Source of the DNA: Cercospora beticola
Lineage: Eukaryota; Ascomycota; Dothideomycetes; Mycosphaerellales; Mycosphaerellaceae
Assembly (NCBI RefSeq): GCF_033473495.1
Contig: NC_088938.1
Location: forward strand, 2,232,001 to 2,296,000
Length of the DNA: 64,000 nt
Direction: 5' to 3'
How positions within the stretch are numbered: the first letter of the stretch is position 1; every line of letters starts with the position of its first letter. Of the stretch, positions 1 through 8,461 are shown in pieces. The position numbers and the translations under genes were made by a program. Under the pieces are notes generated by a model. The model was not told where the DNA came from. It saw nothing but the letters and a program-made list of their open reading frames with translations, and ran no database searches.

Positions 1-785
1 CAGATCGATGTGATCGGAAGCTTTCCATTCGAAAGTTATAGCTCCATTGCTCAGTCGTTGTTCCTGGAAGACGGAGTCGTGTAGCCAACCAAGTCCGGGC
101 ACGCCGTATGCAGAAAGATCCGCCGGAATAGGGCGATATTGTGTTAGAAGAGCTGACTGCGATTTTCCAGGTTGGTTGTCAACTAGTTTGAGCTCATGCA
201 GATCCAAAGCCGAAGAGGTTCCATTATACTGGATCCCTTTGAGGATCCTATAGGTAGAATCGAGGATCAACGCTTGACCTCGTCCACTACCTCCTTGGTT
301 GAAAGTATGCAGCATACAGAGATAGTGCCGATCTCTCTCGCTTGCTTGCGAAGAATATGGACAAGGCTCAAAGACATATGCCTGGGGACCAGATCCCGTA
401 CTTGCGCTGAAGGTATCGCTTCCTGACCAGACTAAATCGCCGAATTGATCATAGATCAACGGTCCAGAAATATGGTTTTTGAATGGTGAGATGAAGATGT
501 ATCCTGGCGACACTGCAGATCGATCCAGGACAGTGACATTGAGGTAAGGTACTGCGATGTCTGGGCGCTGGGATCTCGGGGGCGTGGATTAGTCATGCGA
601 CTAATAGCGGATTGAATCAGATGGAGTCGAAACTCACCGACTTGAAGGGATGTGTCACGGTCGGACCATCCATGGTCTTCTCCGATTACATGGAAAACAA
701 TCGCCCAGGTAAGAAAATCATGCATGTAGAAGCTGATGATGAGAAGTAACGAATCATCGATCGATTCCAGCTGCTCCAGTATCAA
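1..785 (-). CDS. Arylsulfotransferase (ASST, Arylsulfotran_2) family protein, partial
   Basis: The C-terminal part lies beyond the left edge. From about 570 down to 1 the minus strand reads one uninterrupted frame with the hallmarks of the fungal ASST family: FKSRPDIAVPYLNVTVLD, then SPGYIFISPF, GPLIYDQFGDLVWSG, ILDSTYRIL, LDLHELKLV, and GWLHDSVFQ followed by ITFEWKASDHIDL. These proteins are usually secreted or membrane-linked beta-propellers that move sulfate between phenolic compounds; the substrate of fungal members is mostly unknown. An intron with donor GTGAGT near 619 and acceptor CAG near 571 joins FKS to RPDI. The N-terminus is unclear: the frame giving PTVTHPFKS meets a stop just upstream, while the signal-like stretch MHDFLTW (from 725) sits in another frame, so an extra intron or a one-base break is needed. 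Upstream exons may reach about 1064. The family call is firm; the 5' end is not. Confidence 0.82.
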
Positions 786-1220
786 TCACCGTACCGTCTT
801 GTTGGAACGAATGACGAAGTACTGAAACAGATGAAAGGAAAGCATGGTGTGTGTATGATTAGTGAACCCTAACGAGCCCTCAAAAATCAGCCATTGTTGC
901 CCCGAAACACGTTTCGTTGCGAGTGGTGACTGTTGATTATTGTGTATCTCTGTGGATGACCACTCGGGCCCACATTGCACAGTAAGATCGATGTTACTGT
1001 GCACTAACGCTACTACATACTGCACCATCACACTAGCTAGCAAAACGAATGTCTCCGTGCGCACATGTTTGACCGCGGTCCGCGCGGCCGCATATGTCCG
1101 CGCTTTGATCGGGCTGCGAATGAGCCCGAAAAGTTAAAGCCCTCGCTTGCCATGGTCTTTCGTTGCCCGATTGATCAGAACTCGTGAAGTCGTTGTCGTC
1201 GTGGTTGTGAGGGATATTTT

Positions 1221-1529
1221 CTACTCCTTTTGGGTGTAGATGTAGTCCAAGTGGGCTGGGCTGTCTCCCTCTCTCTTTTCCTTTTGAGTGTAGATGTAAT
1301 CCAAGTGAGCGGCTCCATCTTCCTCTCTGCGTTCCTTTTGGGTGTATATGTAATCCAAGTGGGCTGCTCCATCTTCCTCTCTTCTTTCCTTCTGGGTGTA
1401 GATGTAGTCCAAGTGAGCGACGCCGTTATCGTCGCGGGCCACGGCCATGTTTGCAGGCAGAGTGTCGATGGGGGCAGCAAGGGCGATGGTCGCCATGCTG
1501 AGAGCGAGGATGGAAATGATGGACGGCAT
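1221..1529 (-). CDS. Secreted Kex2-processed repeat-peptide precursor (RiPP/KEP-like)
   Basis: This intact 102-residue ORF starts at an ATG followed by a clear signal peptide (residues 1-19, ending ALAA). A short leader is followed by four copies of HLDYIYTQKE at residues 39-48, 57-66, 75-84 and 93-102. They are spaced exactly 18 residues (54 bp) apart and separated by dibasic RR (49-50, 67-68) and KR (85-86) followed by an acidic linker (EEDGAA or EGDSPA). The peptide unit is invariant while the linkers vary. Signal peptide plus identical peptides split by Kex2 sites is the plan of dikaritin-type RiPP precursors (ustiloxin, phomopsin, asperipin), epichloecyclin precursors and other fungal KEP proteins. 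The unit has a Tyr-Ile-Tyr core, and tyrosine is a cross-linked residue in dikaritins. No DUF3328 (UstY) gene is visible in the window. It could instead be a structural or effector repeat protein. The precursor architecture is seen; the cyclised product is inference. Confidence 0.85.
   Translation of the reverse strand: MPSIISILALSMATIALAAPIDTLPANMAVARDDNGVAHLDYIYTQKERREEDGAAHLDYIYTQKERREEDGAAHLDYIYTQKEKREGDSPAHLDYIYTQKE
1224..1415 (-). repeat. 54-bp tandem repeat, 4 units (last partial)
   Basis: This is the DNA basis of the peptide repeats in the precursor gene. Each full unit encodes an 18-residue block such as REEDGAAHLDYIYTQKER. Units differ by a few substitutions, mostly in the linker, and the last stops after the peptide without a dibasic site. 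Such arrays change copy number readily by slippage or unequal crossing over. Confidence 0.9.
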
Positions 1530-2007
1530 ATTGTCGCTTGAAGATCTTGTTCGCGTAGTTGATGTGTTGTGTTTGGTATTGCTCGTTGTTGACTGATCGA
1601 TGGAATGCGCTTGTCTCAGTCGTCAAGATCCCGACGGACAGGCGTAGGGTTATTATGCTGCGGCGTTGAAGCCATGACGAGGCTTCGAGAAACGTCCCGT
1701 CCCTCATCTTGCTGCCGTGTCCATCAGGGGTGATGCTAACCGAAGTCTCAAGCTGACACAACCACCAGTCGAGGCCAGAGTTATGGGACCTATTGACTGC
1801 GTTGGGTTAGGAGAGTGATCAGTGATCTCTGAGCAGAAGGTTGGCCGCATAAAACTTGCATAACTTGCATTAGTTCTTCTTCACCCTCTACCCGACCTGC
1901 ACTTGTGGCGTTAGTGCCATCGACCGGATCCCGCGAAGCGCAGTCTAAGGAGGCACCAATTGTCGTTTAGCTCGTACCGCCTGAGACATACAAAGAGCTA
2001 TGTGCGT
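1530..2007. other. Intergenic, 5' flank of the repeat-peptide gene
   Basis: No coding region is convincing here. A 111-codon minus ORF overlapping the precursor start in another frame has no protein-like composition. The interval presumably holds the promoter and 5' leader of the precursor gene. Confidence 0.6.
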
Positions 2008-2015
2008 CAGTTGTG

Positions 2016-2319
2016 CGCTTTGACTAAATCAAAATCCTATCTGGCTAAATCAAAATCTCCTCTCGAGGGACACTGCCGCCTCTCTCGCCCTCGCCTTCGG
2101 CTCGAGCTCGTTCGTTGCCTAATAGAAATAATACTATCCTTTTTAGGGGCCTATGCCTTACGCGCTCGGGTATCGTACGTCGTCGCTGTGCTCGTTCCTC
2201 GCTGCTCCGAGTACTTACTTCGCTCGCAAGCTCGCCTCGCTTGTCCGAGCACAAATTTGGAGTAATATGTGGGGCGAGATTTTGATTTAGTGAGATAGGA
2301 TTTTGATTTAGTCAAGGCG
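2016..2319. mobile_element. MITE-like non-autonomous DNA transposon with 44-bp TIRs
   Basis: The left end (2016-2059) and right end (2276-2319) are inverted copies matching at 41 of 44 positions, with differences at position 4 and positions 28-29. Each end contains the motif CTAAATCAAAATC twice. The element is flanked by a perfect 8-bp direct repeat CAGTTGTG at 2008-2015 and 2320-2327, which reads as a target-site duplication. Eight-bp duplications are typical of the hAT superfamily. The 304-bp interior encodes nothing, so movement would need a transposase elsewhere. The hAT assignment rests only on the duplication length. Confidence 0.82.
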
Positions 2320-2327
2320 CAGTTGTG

Positions 2328-2707
2328 TGCGTTTGCGTGCTAAATTATTACATTCGCCGTTGCAGTCTGTCGTCAGAAAAGGTTACAGTGCTGCCAAAGT
2401 GCGGACCTTAACTTTATTCATCGTGGATTGATGGATGATCCCTGTTCTGACGGGTCAAGATTCGTGGTCTGGATGCAGAATATTAGCATTTGTCTGAAGT
2501 GGAGTCGAGATGTCCGATTGAGACAACGACAAAGACAACACTACTGTACAGGTCCCCATTCCAAGCTCCTCTTCCTCCTATGCTGCCCTTCGCGCGTGAC
2601 TCATGGTCTAATGAACACCTCGCCATGCGTAAATTTACAGAGTTCCTTCGAATATTCGATAATCTTAGACAAGTGTGTTGCACAGAATACATGTACAAGA
2701 GGATCCA
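2328..2707. other. Intergenic between MITE and MDJ1 3' end
   Basis: Nothing beyond short out-of-frame ORFs is visible. It includes the likely 3' UTR of the minus-strand MDJ1 gene. Confidence 0.5.
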
Positions 2708-4378
2708 TCATGAGCCTGAGCCGGAAGCTTTCTTCTTTGGCTCTTCATCCTTCTCTTTCGAATCCTTGTCCTTCGCGTCCTCCTCGGGATTGTTGTGCTG
2801 ACCAGAGATATCGTGCCAGATGCGCTTCAAGAATCCTTCGTCCTTGTGGCTGTCAGTTTTCGAAGATGTCGTGGATGTGGAAGAAGTGTTCTTTGACGAG
2901 TCAGTGTTCATCTTGTTCAGATTCATGATCCGTTTCGCGCTGTTGTCTCCCATTTCATCGGCCAGCATTTCCAGGATCGTGCGCTGGTTTACCGACAAGT
3001 ATTTGGGCATGTTGACCTTGAATTCCACGCGAAGATCACCCTTTGCTCCTTGTCGCGAGTTGAGCTTCTTCATACCCATGCCGCCCATTGTAATCTTGTC
3101 GCCCGTCCCAGTGCCGGTTGCGACCTTGACCTTGACATCGCCATCTAATGTTGGGACCGTGATCTCGCCTCCAAGCACGGCAGTCGTCAGGGGTATACTG
3201 GCAGTATACAGCACATCTGAGCCGTGCCTCTGGAACTTCGAGTCCGGTGCCACACGAATGAAGACGTACAAATCTCCCTTCTGTGTAGCTCCGTCGGGGT
3301 TGGTGGATTGTCCAGTAGCGGGATGATCACCCTCACCAAGTACTCTCAACCGCATGCCGTCTTCCACACCACCAGGAATATCCACTGTGACCGTCCTCTT
3401 CTCTCTTACCGCTCCATGTCCTCTGCATGTGCCACATTCGCTACCTCGCGGAACCTGTTGTCCAGTTCCTCCACAAGTGCCACACGTACTGGCCATCTGG
3501 AAACCACCCTGCATGAAATGCACTCTTGTCCCAGTACCATCACAGCTCTTACAAGCACTCCTTTGAGTTCCTTTCTTTAATCCTGACCCAGTGCAAGTCT
3601 TACACTTGACCAACGGGTTGATTGTGATATCTTTCTGCACACCCTTTGCAGCATCCATGAATGAGATGTTCGTCTGCACCTCAATATTCTCACCCACCAT
3701 AACCTCCTCTTGAAATCCTCTTCCTCCAGGTCTCCCTCTCCTCGCTCCACTACCGCCGAAAGCTGAGAACAAATCCTCGAAATTGAACTCCGCCCCTCCA
3801 AATCCTCCCGCAGCACCTCCACCACCGAAGCCTCCGAATGGATTCCCACCCCCGAAAGGGTTTCCTCCGCCGAAAGGCCCTCCAGCTCCTGGACCCGCAC
3901 CTCCTCCAGCCGCATTTCCATTCGCATCGAATGCCGCTGAACCATATTGATCGTACATGTCCTTCTTTGACTTATCGCTCAGGAGCTCGTACGCGCTTTG
4001 CGCTTCAGCGAATTTCTCTTTAGCTTTGGGATCCGGGTTAGTATCCGGATGGTACTTTTTCGCAAGGCCATAGTAAGCCTTTTTGATCTCGGATGCGGTC
4101 GCGGAGGTATTAACACCGAGGGAAGCATAAGGATCCTTGATCTGGAGAGGCGGGGAAGTGTGGAAGGCGCGGGTTGTTCGAGTGTTTTTTGTGCATGGCT
4201 GTTGTATTCGTGGGCGATGGTGAGTTGTAGTTGTGAATGTCCGATGGCAGTTTGCTGCTGGGCCGCGGCGATGCTCGTGGTAGCGATTTGGCGTTGTGGT
4301 TGATGGCGATTTCGCCGCAAGTATACGCAGCGGCGTCGCTGTCGCCTTGGGCAACAGCGCAGGCGATGCTAGGCTCAT
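2708..4378 (-). CDS. MDJ1: Mitochondrial DnaJ/Hsp40 co-chaperone (Mdj1)
   Basis: This single-exon gene encodes 556 residues from the internal ATG at 4378, where the protein starts [18 protein letters not shown]. An upstream in-frame ATG at 4486 would add 36 residues and looks less likely. The first 75 or so residues are Arg/Ser/Thr-rich with almost no acids, as in a mitochondrial presequence. A J domain follows (about 82-147) with the HPD triad at 110-112, then a Gly/Phe-rich linker, and a zinc-binding region with the four repeats [24 protein letters not shown] and CGTCRGHG. The C-terminal substrate-binding domains contain DLYVFIRV and GDLRVEF, and the tail is charged and lysine-rich. The protein stimulates mitochondrial Hsp70 in folding and protecting matrix proteins. 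The type I DnaJ call is firm; the matrix location is inferred from the N-terminus. Confidence 0.92.
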   Translation of the reverse strand: MSLASPALLPKATATPLRILAAKSPSTTTPNRYHEHRRGPAANCHRTFTTTTHHRPRIQQPCTKNTRTTRAFHTSPPLQIKDPYASLGVNTSATASEIKKAYYGLAKKYHPDTNPDPKAKEKFAEAQSAYELLSDKSKKDMYDQYGSAAFDANGNAAGGGAGPGAGGPFGGGNPFGGGNPFGGFGGGGAAGGFGGAEFNFEDLFSAFGGSGARRGRPGGRGFQEEVMVGENIEVQTNISFMDAAKGVQKDITINPLVKCKTCTGSGLKKGTQRSACKSCDGTGTRVHFMQGGFQMASTCGTCGGTGQQVPRGSECGTCRGHGAVREKRTVTVDIPGGVEDGMRLRVLGEGDHPATGQSTNPDGATQKGDLYVFIRVAPDSKFQRHGSDVLYTASIPLTTAVLGGEITVPTLDGDVKVKVATGTGTGDKITMGGMGMKKLNSRQGAKGDLRVEFKVNMPKYLSVNQRTILEMLADEMGDNSAKRIMNLNKMNTDSSKNTSSTSTTSSKTDSHKDEGFLKRIWHDISGQHNNPEEDAKDKDSKEKDEEPKKKASGSGS

Positions 4379-4812
4379 TGTAATTGCTGTGTAGCTACAA
4401 TGCGTGAAAGATAGAGATGGGATGATGGCATTCTCAAAGTTTGGTCGGTGGTCGGCATGCTTTGCCGAAAGTGGTGGTCCGTGCACGGGCCGGAAGTGAA
4501 GGCGGAACTGAAACGAACATTCGACAGAGTTCCAAGACTATGCTACGACTTGATTATCAGCAAGCTATTGAAGGTGTGTCTAGATACTAGATGGTCGGAA
4601 ATCATGCCTCGGGCATCGGTATCGCTGCAAGAATACTTGCAAACCGGGCAAAACAGCGTGAGCTAGCTGAACATCTAGCTGAGCCATAAGCTTACGCAGT
4701 TCCATGCTTGATAGGTTGGTCTTTCGCAAAAGAGTACGTTTCCCGACTCCCAATTCAACGCAAAAAAACATTGATGACATCATCAAGGTGATATTTCACG
4801 TAAACCCATTCT
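4379..4812. other. Intergenic between MDJ1 and tRNA-Gly
   Basis: This is the 5' flank of MDJ1. It holds only short ORFs without protein character. Confidence 0.5.
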
Positions 4813-4905
4813 GCAACTGCCGAGATTCGAACTCGGGTCTCCGCCTGGTTCATTGCATAAGAGCACAATGGGAAGGCGAAATGCTAACCACTACACTACA
4901 GTTGC
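4813..4905 (-). tRNA. tRNA-Gly (anticodon CCC) with an intron
   Basis: The acceptor stem pairs 4899-4905 with 4813-4819 (GCAACTG / CAGTTGC). The D-arm region reads TAGTGTAGTGGTTAGCAT, close to other fungal tRNA-Gly genes. The T arm is CCGAG-TTCGAAT-CTCGG. The anticodon stem TCGCC/GGCGG closes a loop TTCCCA, giving U33, anticodon CCC and A37. An intron of about 22 nt follows position 37, the standard site for nuclear tRNA introns. A shifted reading would give anticodon UCC but puts C at position 37, so CCC is preferred. The gene total is 93 nt. Confidence 0.9.
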
Positions 4906-6671
4906 AGTATCTAAGTTGTTTGGGCATTGTATATGAAGCTCCAACATAAGGTGGAGCTTTGGGAGGTGTAGGGGGAGGTAAGTGAACAAATTTGACAAGT
5001 CTTGGCACCAATCTCCCCGCACATCCCCACATGTTCTGAGCTTGCTTGTTCGATCTTCAGCTTGTTCCTAATTGTCCTGGATGGTCTTAGGTGCTGCTTC
5101 TGATAATATAGTGGCATCGAGAGCCGTATGGGGCACAAGACTGCAAAATTCATCATTTCGATCTTTGACCCTGCATTCCTCCCGTATTGCGGGCGGCAGA
5201 CATGTCAAGCAGCATGGTGGTAACGAGTATGAAACCGAGAACATGCTTGCCCCATAGGAGAAAGATTGAACGCCGCGTCACAAATCATAGCAACAAGATA
5301 TATGCAGCCATTTTTTGAACCAGCTTCAGTGGCATAGCCGGAACACTCGCACCGCTGGAGAGTCGTCTTTCTCGGGAGAAGAACGATACCATCGCAAGAG
5401 CCTCAACAGGTTTCCGATAGCTCTTTGCATCGACCTTGTGCAATCCGGCTACATTCAGAAGCAAAGCATTACAGCCATTCCAGAAATGGGTCCTTCTGCA
5501 CATTTATCACTCATAGTTGCCGAAATAAAGCAGGCCCATCGCGGTCTTGTTCAGGGGATTATGCTGGCCAAGACTATTCTGACCAACACTGAAAACGCCG
5601 TATCTTCGAAGAAGAGTCTGATTTCTGGCTCCAAGTGCCGAAAGGATCAGTTTGAGCCTTTTTGTCCAAAGGTCAGTATTGACCAGAGCTGTCATGTTTC
5701 CAATGGTCCAAAACGCAAATTCCAGCTTTGCAGAGAAACAGCTTGTCCAATCCCAGGGTATAAGGAGAAGGTATTTGTGCCTCAGACAGCTCCACAGGAT
5801 CTCTGCGCCACGACAGGAAGCGATTGTCGTCATCCATATCCGGGAAAAGACACTTCAGACGATGCCTTCTACGGCAGTGGTTGTAAATAGGTGGTCGTAT
5901 CCCAGAGATCCCTTTGCAGCACGATTCAACTAATACCCGTATCAAGACTAAACTAGTAAGCAGTTCTCAATAGAGAAATATGGTACAGTCTCATCCGAGA
6001 CGACTCTATACGGTATCGTACCGCTCCATTAATGTAATGCGTAACCTTGCGCAAGGTGGACTATTCTGCTCGTGACATTATGTCACTATCGATCTGACCT
6101 ACCTGATTCTCCAGCGCTCGTGCTTAGGACAGCCGCGAGCATCAAGCCATCTCAGATTCTCCAACTGCTTTGGTTCTCTCACCATCTTCGACGGCCACCT
6201 CTTTCGCCAGAACGCTACCCTTCTCCTTTGCGAGCAGTAGGTCTGGGATCACAAAGGGCGGGGATTGAAATCTGAGATGCCAAAGAGGCCATGACTCCAG
6301 CGCCGATGCCCAGGCTGGTGAATACGGTTGGAACAGCCGATGTTAGAGTTGGAGCGGTACCTGCAGCACTGAGTGAGGAGGAGACAGTAGACAGGCCAAT
6401 GATCGGGCGCATGCGTCGAGACGAGCACTGCAGAGCCTGGACGAGCCACAAGGAGCTGGTGCGAGACAAATTCGTGGAGGGATCTGAAGTTGGGCGATTT
6501 TCAATCATGGCCAAGCCGGCGGTTCTGTGGATCCTATTTCTTTCGCTGAATACAACAATAAGCAAGTCAGGGACGATTTCCGCCTCTTCGATTTGAAGCG
6601 GATCACCCCTAATCGTGGCTGGACTTGATTTCGATATCCTCACTCTCGGCTTGGTTCTCTCCTGCTTCACC
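4906..6671. other. Gene-poor stretch
   Basis: No intact gene is convincing. It contains the possible coding relic at 5285-5833. A 194-codon minus ORF overlaps the neighbouring hypothetical gene in another frame, and its hydrophobic C-terminal part (6215-6450) is probably fortuitous. Confidence 0.45.
5285..5833 (-). pseudogene. Possible coding relic of unknown family
   Basis: Two minus-strand ORFs in the same frame (5507-5833 and 5285-5503) are separated by TGA TAA. Together they give about 180 protein-like residues, for example LVNTDLWTKRLKLIL and SYRKPVEALAMVSFF. The shared frame across the stops suggests a decayed exon rather than chance. I do not recognise the family, and splicing around the stops is an alternative. 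Confidence is low. Confidence 0.25.
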
Positions 6672-7076
6672 TCATCCCTGATTGCTGTAGCGAGCCTGGA
6701 TCTGGTCGCGAATAGCCTTGCACTCGTCGAGCAGCTCCTGTTCAGCGCGTCCAGCTCCAGCTGCTTCATTGGATAGCTCAGCCACACGGACAAGCTCACG
6801 CGCCATATCCAGACGGTCTACCTTGTCGACGCAGGCGAGCACGAGGCAAGCCCTTCCGTAGATCCGTAAGGGCAAATTCTGGAACTCGAGCAGAAGGCGA
6901 GCTGCTGACCGAGCATCCCCCTCGTGTTTATCGGCAAGGGCTTCAGCCATCTGCGCACGGTCGGTCAAAAAGCTGTGAGCGTTCGTCTTTGATGAACGTA
7001 CCTCGCGATCGAGTTCATCGAAGGCGCTCAACAGTTCGCTGGGACGGACATGTTTTGGCATTGCTTGTTCTGGCAT
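6672..7076 (-). CDS. Small hypothetical protein, 134 aa
   Basis: The ORF starts MPEQAMPKHVRPSELL and ends ARYSNQG. It is rich in Ala, Leu, Glu, Arg and Asp with few Pro/Gly, which predicts an all-helical protein: helices around AFDELDREV, RAQMAEALADKHE, SAARLLLEFQNL, LDMARELVRVAEL and AEQELLDECKAIRDQIQ. There is no signal peptide and no membrane segment. It is flanked by gene-poor DNA. The composition is convincing for a soluble protein, but I recognise no family. Further exons on the C-terminal side cannot be excluded because the tail ends abruptly. Confidence 0.55.
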   Translation of the reverse strand: MPEQAMPKHVRPSELLSAFDELDREVRSSKTNAHSFLTDRAQMAEALADKHEGDARSAARLLLEFQNLPLRIYGRACLVLACVDKVDRLDMARELVRVAELSNEAAGAGRAEQELLDECKAIRDQIQARYSNQG

Positions 7077-7955
7077 GTTGTGGGAGAGGCTGCGGTGTCC
7101 AAGAAGGTGAAAAGAAACTATCGCGGGCGCCTTTGTGTGTTGGTAAGTTTAGACTGAAGCGCACGAATTGACGCTGAGGCGCTTTCGCGAGCTTTGAGTA
7201 ATTCTGGTGTGGGATGTTACGAGCCTCGTCACTTAGATTGAGCGGTAGAGCTGATGTTTGCACATGCAGGCACGGACCAGCGACTGCTTCACTTGCAGAT
7301 GGGCTGCAGCTAGGCCCACCCGTCCTCCCACCACACTTGCCTTGGCAGACACTTTGCAAACGTTCATTGCAATCTCCGCTGCGATTCATTGCCGCGTCCC
7401 TTACAAGTCAACTTCCCAGCACCTTCGTCTGAATTCAGAGTCTGGAAAATGTCGCAGAACCGAATTGTCTGTCTGAAGCTGGAATCCACATTCGTCCATC
7501 ATGTATTGGCTCGCTCTTGTCGGGCATGCTCTGCTACGGGCAGAGGAGTCGGAAAGTCTCGTCGCAACGACACTTGAATACAGGCAGAGCATTGGCCTCG
7601 ATATCACCGGGCTGCGCAGTGTCAACGCTGTAATGAAGGCTCCGAAGAGACACACCACGAGTGGGTCAACAAGTCGCGCTACTTGAGCGAGAGACGCAAG
7701 AAAATCCTTCCCATCCGTCTCTACAAGCAGAAGGGGATTGGCAAGGACAAGATCGCTATCCTTCGCGACGTCCATCGCACATATTCCCGACAAATTAGTC
7801 GACAGACTGGGTCGAAACTCTCGACTGTTGCCTATCTGAATCTCTTCCTCTTCTACAGCCTCTTCTTGCAGCACTGCCTCCTTGAGAACTTCCTCGGAGC
7901 TAGTAATATTGCAGAATCGGTCGCTCTGGATGTCACGTTTCTACTCGCGTTCGCT
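7077..7955. other. Intergenic/uncertain
   Basis: ORFs on both strands overlap here without a clear winner. A plus-strand frame from 7683 runs in phase into the acidic ORF starting at 7956 and could be its 5' part, but it opens with TTG and its composition is poor. Confidence 0.35.
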
Positions 7956-8461
7956 ATGGCGGTAAAGGCTTCAGGCCTTCACTTCTCCGACGTCGATCCT
8001 TACTTCAATCCGAATTCGGCTGTCGTCGGCTCTGATGGCAAAGACGTCGCTAAAGATAGCGATTTGGATGATCAACCTCTTCGTCGGCCTAATCGATCCG
8101 GAGTCAGAAAGCGCGCTTTTGCTGACGATGAGGGCGAAGACGATGCCGCCCATCCTCGAAAGCTCCAAGACAAGAAGTCAGATGATACTGGCGACAACGG
8201 TGAAGGTGCCGACAACGGCGACGACGGTGGCGACGATGAACCGAAGCAGAAAACTACAAATGCAAAAGCTCCGACAAAGAAAGCCACGAATTCGAAGAGC
8301 AGAAAGTCAAGCTTGCTCGATGGTCCAGAATCTGATCCTACGAGGGATAAGGTAAGTGATCTTAATCATGTAGAGCCCTTTGCTTCGACCTTGCCCAGTT
8401 CTCCCTACAATTGTAGGCTTTGGCTGCAACACTGCTTGTCTCTGTCATTATCACGGGCTAA
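7956..8461 (+). CDS. Short acidic/lysine-rich hypothetical protein, possibly a truncated gene
   Basis: Starting at the ATG at 7956 (MAVKASGLHFSDVDPYFNPN), the frame gives an Asp/Gly-rich block (GDNGEGADNGDDGGDDEP) followed by a Lys/Thr-rich basic block, all apparently disordered. A donor GTAAGT at 8352 and acceptor TAG at 8414-8416 keep the frame and lead to ALAATLLVSVIITG and a TAA at 8459. Past that stop the same frame goes on as EPTIMKFLRELVQF for about 25 codons. The TAA may therefore be a nonsense mutation in a longer gene whose remains continue to about 10.2 kb. I recognise no family. Confidence 0.35.

Noticed and set aside
1221..1529. Reading the repeat protein as an alpha-type mating pheromone precursor
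   Set aside because: Ascomycete alpha-pheromones carry a WC..PGQxC-type core; these units lack cysteine and tryptophan.
1230..1541. Plus-strand ORF antisense to the repeat-peptide gene, itself repetitive and hydrophobic
   Set aside because: It is the reverse reading of the 54-bp repeats. The minus frame has the signal peptide and Kex2 sites, which are a more specific explanation.
6215..6799. 194-codon minus ORF with a hydrophobic C-terminal half
   Set aside because: It overlaps the more protein-like 134-residue gene in another frame and its N-terminal half has no protein character.
7755..8060. Short inverted similarity (about 20 bp, ATCGCTATC..GCGACGTC) between about 7757 and about 8050
   Set aside because: Too short and inexact to be a transposon end; no flanking duplication.
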